Assembly: GCA_002309765.1 (NCBI GenBank)
Contig: DBXY01000030.1
Coordinates: 1 to 5,288, forward strand
Reading direction: 5' to 3'
DNA length: 5,288 nucleotides
From: Verrucomicrobia bacterium UBA1200
GTDB taxonomy: Bacteria > Verrucomicrobiota > Kiritimatiellia > RFP12 > UBA1067
In this document: positions 1 to 5,288 of the stretch, piece after piece
Layout of the letters: every line of letters begins with the position of its first letter
How positions within the stretch are numbered: the first letter of the stretch is position 1
Made by a program: the position numbers and the translations under genes
The notes under the pieces: model-generated
What the model was told of the DNA's origin: nothing
The model's database searches: none
What the model saw: the letters and a program-made list of their open reading frames with translations, nothing else

Positions 1-242
1 AAGACACCGCAGAAGGGATGGGCGCTTGTGCCGACCGTGGTCGTGATACCGATGTCGGCGGCGAGGCAATAGCAGGCGTCGGAATTGATGTCGGCGTTCA
101 CGTTGGCGGCTAAGATGTCCCAGTCGGCGGTTGAGGAGATGAGGTAGGGATCGGCCGGAGTGCCGGAACCGGGAAGTATCCCGGCAATGGCCACAGCACC
201 CTCGTACACGCGGAAATCAGAGAGGTAGAAGAGGTCGTCGTC
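1..242 (-). repeat. LamG-end/GLUG-start junction, gap-free match to 5047-5288
   Basis: Positions 1-242 align with 5047-5288 without gaps (constant offset 5046). Over 121-240 I estimate about three quarters identity, and the last 23 positions (220-242 against 5266-5288) are identical up to the window edge. Both encode FYLSDFR-YEGAVA-AGILPGSGT, then a DPY-I-S-W segment and the first GLUG strands. This indicates that the hidden end of the downstream gene repeats the plan of the upstream gene. Confidence 0.85.
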
Positions 243-3200
243 GCCGCTATCGTCGGCGCCGACGAGGATGTAACCGCCTGCGGCGGCGCAGTCGGCGTAG
301 CTGTTGGCGAGAGCGCCCTCGGCGTGCAGGACGTGCGTGCCGTCGCGGTACACGTCGGTGGCGTTTTCGTCGAATGCAAAGGCGAGGGTCGTCCATCGGT
401 CGGCCGCGACGTTCCCGTTGGAGGCTGCGATGCCAGCGCCGGAGGACTTGTCGAACTGCTTGAGGTAGATGTTGCGGGTCGTTTGCTGGAGATAGACCAT
501 CGCGTCGGTGTCGTTCGAGGCCGGCATGTTGAGGAGGCTCCGCCACCCCACGGTGTTGGGCACGCGGATCTTCATGACAACGGTATAGGGACGGCCGTTG
601 CCGGAGAGGAGCGCGGCGGGGACCGGAACGGCGAGGTGCTGGTCCTTCGGGATAGACACGGCGCCGTCGCCGGCGGAGAGCCCGGAGAGGATGGCGGCGT
701 CGGTGACGGCCGCGATCTCGCCGATGCCCGCGACGGGCGTCGTGCGCGTGGCGCGGACGATGGCGTCAAGGCCGACATCGGCGTTGAGGAGGTTCAAGCC
801 GCCGTTCCCGTAGTCATCGAACGACAGGTGGGCGAGCAGGCGGCCCGCCGGCGCAGACGTCCAGCTGTAGTAAGTGAGGCCGTCGGCGGCAGTGACGGGC
901 TGTGACCACTCGCCTTGAACGAGGGTCGCGCTCACGGGGATGCCTTCGGCGCCGGGAATCAGATTACTGGTCGCAACCGTGGGATTGGTGCCCAAAACCG
1001 TGGGGACGATGGTGTTCAAGTAGTAGGCGCCGGTGACGGTCGCGGTGACAGTCCGGTTCGCGAACCTGCAGGCGACGGGGTGGAACTTGCCATTACCTGT
1101 AGGAATGAACGTGCCAGTTGTGAGACAGTTGTCCATCTGCAGTGTCAGTGCGTCGCACCAACCGAGGATCCCGCCGGCGAAGTTCGCAAAGCCGTTCACG
1201 GTGCCGCTGAAGACGCAACCCTCCAGCGTGAGCGTCCCCTGGCCGCCGTGGCCAACGATGCCGCCCGCGTAACCGTTGCCGTTGACGGTGGCGGTGACGG
1301 TGCAGTTCCGGATGGTGTTCGGACGGTCGTTGCCGCAGCCGCCCACAAGCCCGGAGGCGTGGTAGTTGCCGCCGGTGACGGTACCCGCCACGGTGAGGTT
1401 GTGGATCGTCGCGCCGTTGATCTGGCGGAACGGCGCCGCGCACTGCTCCTCGCTGCTGATGTTGACCGTAAGCGTGTGGCCGCCGCCGTCAAAGATGCCG
1501 CAGAAGGGATTGCCGTTCATGCCGACAATCGTCGAGATGGCGATGTCGGCCGTCAGCGTTACGGTCGTGCCTTTGTATAAATCCACGCCGCGGTTCACCC
1601 GTGACGCGAAGGCCTCCCAGTCGGCCGTTGTGGCGATGGTGATGATGCCGGGACTGTAAACAAAGTGGCTGTCGGTGATCTCGTCCATTACCGTGCCGTC
1701 CACAGTCAGGGTGCCGCTGGTGCCGTTATAGCCCGCACCCACGCTGTGGGGGGAGCTTGCCCCGCTGTCGGCGGTGACGCTGGTCACGCCCTCTTTGATG
1801 ACGATATCGGGACTGGCCGCCTGAACCCCGCCGCCGATGCCCGGCGCGGCTTCGCCGCCTGTTGCGGTGATCGTACCGCCCGAAAGGGTGATTGTGCCGC
1901 AGGTTCCCAGGGCACCACCGCCGATGCCTGCGGCGAGTCTGCCGCCGGTGGCGGTGACGGTGCCGCCCGTGATGGTGATGGTGCCGCAACCTGAATTGGT
2001 GCCGCTGCCGATGCCCGCCGACTGCACGCCGCCGGTGGCGGTAATGGTGCCGCCCTCAATGAGAATGTTGCCGCAGGACAACCCAACATTACCACCTGCC
2101 CCAATGCCCGCGCCAGAGCCGTTGCTGCTGACATCCAGTGTACCGTCGCCCTGAATGGTGAGCGTCTTTCTTGGAAAAGCGAAGATGCCGGGATAGTATT
2201 CGTATCCTCCCTTCACGACATTGTCACCCTCCAGAATGATTGTGACGTCGCCTTGGCAGGTGATGCCCGGCCACATGTGATCGCCGTCGTTTGGGATGGC
2301 GGAGATGTTCACGTCGCGCAGGACCACCGTGGCGCCGTCATCGATGAAGATATGGGTGTTGGGACCGCCGGTTCCGGTTAGAACATCGCCATCCCGAAGC
2401 ATCAATTCGCCGGTAGCTGGGGTAAGGGTAATGATCGCCAACATGTAATAGGTATTGCCGTCGGCGGCCGTCACGGCTTTTCCCCACTCGCCGGGAACAT
2501 AGGTCGTGCTGACTGGCGTACCTTTGAGATACGGAATGACATTGGCGGCGTCTTCTGTGGGCGTAACGGTGTTCAGATAGTAGGCTTCGGTTGTCCCAAA
2601 TAAGCGGGGGTCGGCGCTTTCGCTATTTTTGCAGATGATGGGGTGGTACTTGCCGGAGCCGCTGAATGACCCTTTGAAGAGACTGTTCGAAAAATAAATC
2701 ATATCCAATGCGTCGCACCAGCCGATCAAGCCTCCGGCATGGGCGGAGAAGCCGGATATGGCGCCTGAAAAGACGCAGTTCTCTACTCCAAGCGCCGCAT
2801 TGTCTATACAATAGCCCACGATGCCGCCGGCGTGGTCCGTGCCGGAGACGGAGACCGAGGTGGCGACGGTGCAATTTTCAAGGAGATTTGTGCGGGAGCA
2901 GATGCCGATCAGGCCAGCAGCGTGGTTCGCGGTGGAGGAGACCGAACCGGTGACCTTGAGGTTGTTGATCCGCGCGGTGTCGATCCTGGCGAAGGGGGCG
3001 GTGCCGGGTTCGGAACCGGAGATGGCGAAGTGGATCGTATTGGAGCCGCCGTCGAAATGGCCGGTAAACGGCAAGAATTCACTGCCGATGGACTGCGTGA
3101 CAGGTGCGCTGGCGGTACCGATGTTAGCCGTGAGGCGATAAACCGGGTATTCGAGGCCGCTGGTTATCCCTCTTTCCAAATTGTGGGCCAAAAGCGCCCA

Positions 3201-3905
3201 ATCGGCTGCGGAGGTGATGAGGAACGGGTCGTCCGAGTACCCCAGACCCATAAGCTCGTCCCCTACGCAGACGGCGCCGTCGTAGAGGCGGATGTCGGCG
3301 AGGTAGAAGGGGCTGTCGTCGCCGCTGTCGTCAGCGCCGATGAGGATGTTGCTTCCGGCGGAGTAGCAGTCGGCATAGCTGCCGGCGAGCGTGGCGCGTC
3401 CGGAATAGACAGGGTCGCCGTCGAAGTAGATTTCGGTAAAGTCCTCGCCAAATGCGAAGGTGATGGTCGTCCAGCGGTCCATCGCGATGCCGTATTCTGA
3501 GACGGCGGAGTCTCTGGATTTGTTTGCCTGCTTGATGTGGACCTTGCGCTCGGTCTTGTCCAGATAGATCATCGCGTCGGAATTATTCGAATCCGGCATG
3601 TTGACGAGGCATATCCAGTCGTTTGCGATCTGCGGTTTGATTTTCAGGGCAAGCGTGTAGGGATGCCCAGGCCTGTCCTTCAGCTCGGCCGGAATGGGGA
3701 GACCGACACGTCCCCTTCTGGGAATTGAAATGGCTGTCGCGCCAACCGAGAGGCCGGCAAGGACATTCTGGTCCGTCACCAGCCATTCCGGCTTGTCGCA
3801 GTCAGCGCGCAGAAGCATTTCTCCATCTTCGGCGCGCACCGTCAGCGTAAACAAGGCCATTGCCGCAAGCGCGGCGCCCATCAGGTTTCTCATCGTTGTC
3901 TGCAT
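1..3905 (-). CDS. Large exported LamG/GLUG/beta-helix modular surface protein, C-terminus outside the window
   Basis: Hand translation from the ATG at 3905-3903 stays open for 1301 codons to the left edge. Residues 1-25 form a signal peptide (basic N-end, hydrophobic core ALAAMALF, likely cleavage after VRA). Residues about 29-212 are LamG-like (concanavalin A fold): DRWTTITFAF near 144-153, IYFDGD ending at 164, and the closing strands GADDSGDD and FYLADIRLYDGAV. Residues 220-487 are GLUG-type repeats (HAGGIVGYC, ENCVFSGAISG, AGGLIGWCDAL). Residues 488-745 are glycine-rich beta-helix repeats (CGTITITGGTVTATGG). Residues 750-1013 are a second GLUG segment, 1022-1238 a second LamG (LLAHLSFDD to FRVYEGAV), and 1240-1301 the start of a third GLUG segment. 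No catalytic motif is visible. LamG and GLUG are known in bacterial secreted and surface proteins; adhesion or glycan binding is inferred. An AGGAAAG ribosome site 5 nt upstream supports this start; Met5 is a weaker alternative. The missing end probably resembles that of the upstream paralogue. Confidence 0.95.
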   Translation of the reverse strand, partial: MQTTMRNLMGAALAAMALFTLTVRAEDGEMLLRADCDKPEWLVTDQNVLAGLSVGATAISIPRRGRVGLPIPAELKDRPGHPYTLALKIKPQIANDWICLVNMPDSNNSDAMIYLDKTERKVHIKQANKSRDSAVSEYGIAMDRWTTITFAFGEDFTEIYFDGDPVYSGRATLAGSYADCYSAGSNILIGADDSGDDSPFYLADIRLYDGAVCVGDELMGLGYSDDPFLITSAADWALLAHNLERGITSGLEYPVYRLTANIGTASAPVTQSIGSEFLPFTGHFDGGSNTIHFAISGSEPGTAPFARIDTARINNLKVTGSVSSTANHAAGLIGICSRTNLLENCTVATSVSVSGTDHAGGIVGYCIDNAALGVENCVFSGAISGFSAHAGGLIGWCDALDMIYFSNSLFKGSFSGSGKYHPIICKNSESADPRLFGTTEAYYLNTVTPTEDAANVIPYLKGTPVSTTYVPGEWGKAVTAADGNTYYMLAIITLTPATGELMLRDGDVLTGTGGPNTHIFIDDGATVVLRDVNISAIPNDGDHMWPGITCQGDVTIILEGDNVVKGGYEYYPGIFAFPRKTLTIQGDGTLDVSSNGSGAGIGAGGNVGLSCGNILIEGGTITATGGVQSAGIGSGTNSGCGTITITGGTVTATGGRLAAGIGGGALGTCGTITLSGGTITATGGEAAPGIGGGVQAASPDIVIKEGVTSVTADSGASSPHSVGAGYNGTSGTLTVDGTVMDEITDSHFVYSPGIITIATTADWEAFASRVNRGVDLYKGTTVTLTADIAISTIVGMNGNPFCGIFDGGGHTLTVNISSEEQCAAPFRQINGATIHNLTVAGTVTGGNYHASGLVGGCGNDRPNTIRNCTVTATVNGNGYAGGIVGHGGQGTLTLEGCVFSGTVNGFANFAGGILGWCDALTLQMDNCLTTGTFIPTGNGKFHPVACRFANRTVTATVTGAYYLNTIVPTVLGTNPTVATSNLIPGAEGIPVSATLVQGEWSQPVTAADGLTYYSWTSAPAGRLLAHLSFDDYGNGGLNLLNADVGLDAIVRATRTTPVAGIGEIAAVTDAAILSGLSAGDGAVSIPKDQHLAVPVPAALLSGNGRPYTVVMKIRVPNTVGWRSLLNMPASNDTDAMVYLQQTTRNIYLKQFDKSSGAGIAASNGNVAADRWTTLAFAFDENATDVYRDGTHVLHAEGALANSYADCAAAGGYILVGADDSGDDDLFYLSDFRVYEGAVAIAGILPGSGTPADPYLISSTADWDILAANVNADINSDACYCLAADIGITTTVGTSAHPFCGV
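867..1620 (-). repeat. GLUG segment, copy B of a direct repeat shared with the upstream gene
   Basis: This segment aligns with 4443-5170 in the same orientation. I hand-counted 37 mismatches in 177 positions between 1093-1269 and 4648-4824 (about 79% identity), with an exact match of 17 bp at 1117-1133 and 4672-4688. Copy B has 7 extra codons before the linker (residues TVATSN region, near 960-1010) and 2 extra codons near its beginning. All differences in length are multiples of three, so both copies are under coding constraint. Confidence 0.85.
1743..2111 (-). repeat. Four glycine-rich tandem protein repeats of 29-34 residues (beta-helix type)
   Basis: Within the downstream protein, units begin with xGIGxG at residues 599, 630, 659 and 688, with lengths of 31, 29, 29 and 34 residues. 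The consensus is AGIGxG, a short variable loop, then CGTITI-GGT-TATGG. The fourth unit is degenerate (PDIVIKEGVTSV). At the DNA level this gives recurring stretches such as GCCGCCGGTGGCGGT. Alternating Thr/Ile/Val strands with Gly turns fit a right-handed beta-helix. Such repeats are known from large surface proteins of gut bacteria. Upstream, residues about 488-598 (GDVLTGTGG, CQGDVTIILEGDN, KTLTIQGDGTL) look like the capping part of the same fold. Confidence 0.8.
3831..3905 (-). other. Predicted signal peptide of the downstream surface protein
   Basis: Residues 1-25 have a short polar N-end with one Arg (residue 6), a hydrophobic stretch from Met9 to Leu21 rich in Ala and Leu, and a V-R-A sequence before Glu26 that fits signal peptidase I. 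There is no cysteine right after the hydrophobic core, so a lipoprotein is unlikely. The prediction is by eye. Confidence 0.85.
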
Positions 3906-3910
3906 GGTTT

Positions 3911-3917
3911 CTTTCCT
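3911..3917 (-). promoter_or_regulatory. Ribosome binding site for the downstream gene
   Basis: On the minus strand AGGAAAG, inside a purine run GAAAGGAAAG, ends 5 nt before the ATG at 3905. This spacing is normal and favours 3905 over the internal Met5 codon as the start. Confidence 0.75.
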
Positions 3918-3941
3918 TTCAAATTCTCAAGCGGCTTTGCC

Positions 3942-4079
3942 GAATGTTACCAATGTGGAAAAAGCGCCAATCCCAATGTTGCCAGTGGCCAATTTTGCCA
4001 TGGCACACCTTAATGCCCCTTGGCGCACCATTGGCAATTGGCATTGGCAACTGGCAACACTTTCACATTGGCAACATTC
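3942..4079. repeat. Long imperfect inverted repeat filling the intergenic region
   Basis: The outer arms 3942-3957 and 4064-4079 are reverse complements at 15 of 16 positions. The inner arms 3975-3993 and 4043-4061 match at 17 of 19. A further weaker pairing (TTGCCATGG around 3995-4003 against CCATTGGCAA around 4028-4037) leaves a loop near 4005-4025. The arms consist of repeated words: ATTGGCA occurs at 4030, 4037, 4043 and 4067 on the plus strand, and GCCAAT-type words on the left. The structure starts 9 nt after the stop codon of the upstream gene and ends 36 nt before the start of the next, so it would lie in the 3' untranslated RNA. A T5 run at 3963-3959 (minus strand) follows the inner stem by about 11 nt, too far for a classical terminator. 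It could be a REP-like or miniature mobile element, a transcript-stabilising or terminating hairpin, or a structured RNA. I found no target-site duplication. Confidence 0.8.
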
Positions 4080-4088
4080 CCCCAGTTT

Positions 4089-5288
4089 CTACTTCTCCTT
4101 TGCCTTCAGCCGGAAGAATCGAGTATTCTTGTCCGCAGCTGGAATCACCGTCTCCCCGGAGTAGTTGAGCGGGTAGGTGGTGCCACCGGTGCCAGCAAGG
4201 TCGTCGGTGGCGAGGATCGAGATGTCGAAGCCTGTGGCCGAGGGGTTGAGCGGCGGGGTGTGGATCACCGCCCTTCCATTCGCGTCGAACGTGATCGAAA
4301 TGAGCGGCGGATTCTCGAACGCTCCGCTCGGCTTGTCGAAGAGGTAGCGGAAGACGTTGTGAATGCCGCTCGCGTCGGTCGCGTCCCACGCGCCCATGGT
4401 CCCGTTCGCAGCGGCCCAGATTTCGTAGCCGGTGGCCGCGGCGTAATAGGTGAAACCATCGGCGGCCGTCACGGGGCATGTCCATTCGCCTGCGACGTAG
4501 GTCTCGCTCACAGGGGTGCCTTCAGCGCCAGAGACGAGATTGTCGCCTGTCTCAGTGAGCGTTATGGTGTTGAGGTAGTAGGCGCGATCGACGGTGGCGA
4601 AGACGGTCTCGATCGCATATTTGCAGGCGATGGGGTGGTATTTGCCACTACCCGTAGGAGCGAATGTGCCCGTTGTGAGACAGTTGTCTATCTGCAACGT
4701 CAGTGCATCACACCAGCCGAGAATCCCGCCGGCGTAGTTTGCGAATCCGGATATCGTACCGTCGAAAACGCAGTCTTCTATCGTAAGCGTTCCGTGTCCG
4801 CCGTGGCCCACGATGCCGCCTGCGTAAGGTGCACCGCTGACGGCGACGGCAACGGCACAGTTGTGGACAATGTTAGGATTGTCACTGCCGCAGTTGCCCA
4901 CGAGGCCGGATGCGTGGTAGGCGCTGCTCGTGACGGTGCCATCGACGGCAAGGTTCATGATCACCGCGCCATCGATTTGGCGGAACGGCGATGCAAACGC
5001 TTCATCACTGCTGATGTTGACGGTCAGCGTATGGTCGGTGCCGTGAAATACACCTCTGAACGGTTGTCCCGCCGTACCAACCATTGACGTAACGGCGATG
5101 TCGTCGGCGAGGCGGTAGCATGCGGCGGCATCGACACCGGCGTTCACGTTGGCGGCAAAGGTGTCCCATTCTGCGCTGGATGTAATGGTATATGGGTCTC
5201 TGGACGTACCGGAACCGGGAAGGATTCCGGCAACGGCGACGGCGCCCTCGTAGATGCGGAAGTCGGAGAGGTAGAAGAGGTCGTCGTC
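4089..5288 (-). CDS. C-terminal part of a paralogous LamG/GLUG exported protein, start outside the window
   Basis: The frame is open from the right edge to a TAG stop at 4091-4089, giving 399 visible residues. An internal Met at 5147 is not the start, because the frame continues upstream with clear homology. Visible residues 1-17 (FYLSDFRIYEGAV) are the last strands of a LamG-like domain. Residues about 23-282 form a GLUG segment (DPYTITSSAEW at its start, HASGLVGNCG, AGGIVGHGGHG, DCVFDGTISG, AGGILGWCDAL, DNCLTTGTF), with repeated cysteines in equivalent places. Residues 283-399 are a separate C-terminal module: IHNVFRYLFDKPSGAF, PPLISITFDANGRAV, FDISILATDDL, SGETVIPAADK and the last residues FFRLKAKEK. 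I associate this tail with exported proteins of gut PVC bacteria, but could not check it. The gene lies 183 bp upstream of, and on the same strand as, its paralogue. Its function is unknown; an extracellular binding or structural role is inferred from the LamG and GLUG domains. Confidence 0.93.
   Translation of the reverse strand, partial: DDDLFYLSDFRIYEGAVAVAGILPGSGTSRDPYTITSSAEWDTFAANVNAGVDAAACYRLADDIAVTSMVGTAGQPFRGVFHGTDHTLTVNISSDEAFASPFRQIDGAVIMNLAVDGTVTSSAYHASGLVGNCGSDNPNIVHNCAVAVAVSGAPYAGGIVGHGGHGTLTIEDCVFDGTISGFANYAGGILGWCDALTLQIDNCLTTGTFAPTGSGKYHPIACKYAIETVFATVDRAYYLNTITLTETGDNLVSGAEGTPVSETYVAGEWTCPVTAADGFTYYAAATGYEIWAAANGTMGAWDATDASGIHNVFRYLFDKPSGAFENPPLISITFDANGRAVIHTPPLNPSATGFDISILATDDLAGTGGTTYPLNYSGETVIPAADKNTRFFRLKAKEK
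4443..5170 (-). repeat. GLUG segment, copy A of the direct repeat
   Basis: This is the counterpart of 867-1620 in the upstream gene. The protein motifs are in the same order (HASGLVG, AGGIVGHGG, CVF-GT, FAN-AGGILGWCDALTLQ, DNCLTTGTF). It is shorter by 9 codons in total and, unlike copy B, leads into the C-terminal tail rather than a LamG domain. Confidence 0.85.
5047..5288 (-). repeat. LamG-end/GLUG-start junction, second copy
   Basis: This is the counterpart of 1-242, in the upstream gene. The identity is highest in the part coding for the last LamG strands (5266-5288 is exact), and the repeat probably continues beyond the window edge into the rest of the LamG domain. Confidence 0.85.

Larger units (their letters stand above)
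3906..4088 (-). other. Intergenic region between the two paralogues
   Basis: This 183-bp stretch is less GC-rich than the flanking genes. It holds the inverted repeat, a small CGGC-TTT-GCCG stem-loop at 3932-3942, and the ribosome site. A weak promoter-like pair on the minus strand (TTGGCG at 3970-3965, TAACAT about 15 nt further on) is too poor to call. Whether the downstream gene has its own promoter or is cotranscribed with the upstream gene cannot be decided from the sequence. Confidence 0.7.

Noticed and set aside
324..3500. Long plus-strand open frames opposite the surface gene (for example 324-905, 915-1580, 1665-1994, 2832-3500).
   Set aside because: They start at positions in codon register with the minus-strand gene (324, 915, 1665 and 2832 are all multiples of three). 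In that register an antisense stop needs a sense TTA, CTA or TCA codon, which is rare in this GC-rich gene. Their proteins are low-complexity and recognisable domains are only on the minus strand.
3945..3971. A sigma-70 promoter for the downstream gene (TTGGCG ... TAACAT on the minus strand).
   Set aside because: Both boxes are poor matches and the spacing is about 15 nt; it lies in the repeat, whose words create TTGG by chance.
3942..4079. A CRISPR-like or standard rho-independent terminator reading of the intergenic repeat.
   Set aside because: The repeated words are 6-8 bp with no regular spacers, unlike a CRISPR array. The stems are long and imperfect, and the only T-run is not directly after a stem.
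3927..4091. Stop-codon readthrough joining the two proteins, which share the same frame, or a small gene in the gap (Met at 4031 to TGA at 3927, 34 codons).
   Set aside because: The upstream protein has a complete C-terminal module and the downstream one its own ribosome site and signal peptide. A TGA at 3929-3927 also breaks the frame. The small frame lies almost wholly in the inverted repeat, has no ribosome site I can see, and encodes nothing recognisable.
4020..5087. A 355-codon plus-strand frame opposite the upstream gene.
   Set aside because: It has the same explanation: it mirrors the minus-strand codons that encode a clear GLUG protein. It begins inside the intergenic inverted repeat and has no domain of its own.
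4089..5147. A gene starting at the minus-strand Met codon at 5147.
   Set aside because: The reading frame continues upstream to the window edge with LamG and GLUG sequence that matches the paralogue, so 5147 is an internal methionine.

Overview
The window holds two large exported, non-enzymatic modular proteins encoded in tandem on the minus strand, plus the short intergenic region between them. Both genes are incomplete: the downstream one (3905 to 1) runs off the left edge and the upstream one (5288 to 4089) enters from the right edge. I see no tRNA, rRNA, CRISPR array, transposase or enzyme gene.

Layout, read in the direction of transcription (right to left). Positions 5288-4089 carry the C-terminal 399 residues of a first protein: the tail of a LamG-like domain, one GLUG-rich segment, and a 117-residue C-terminal module ending in FFRLKAKEK. 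Positions 4088-3906 are a 183-bp intergenic region, most of it one long imperfect inverted repeat built from TTGCCAAT/ATTGGCAA words. Positions 3905-1 encode at least 1301 residues of a second protein: signal peptide, LamG-like domain, GLUG segment, glycine-rich beta-helix repeats, second GLUG segment, second LamG-like domain, and the start of a third GLUG segment. I translated this frame by hand across its whole length and found no stop codon.

The two proteins are built from the same parts. The GLUG segments at about 867-1620 and 4443-5170 are roughly 80% identical in DNA where I hand-counted them, and the left edge (1-242) matches the right edge (5047-5288) without gaps. A 26-residue linker of the form GxPVSxTxVxGEW...VTAADGxTYY closes three GLUG segments and is followed each time by a different module. 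This suggests growth by duplication and module exchange. The likely role of both proteins is at the cell surface or outside the cell, in adhesion or glycan binding; that is inferred from the domain families.

Organism: GC-rich DNA, very large repetitive LamG/GLUG proteins, and a C-terminal module that resembles those I associate with uncultured gut bacteria of the PVC group (Kiritimatiellota, Lentisphaerota, Verrucomicrobiota). This placement is an inference of moderate to low confidence, because no phylogenetic marker is present.
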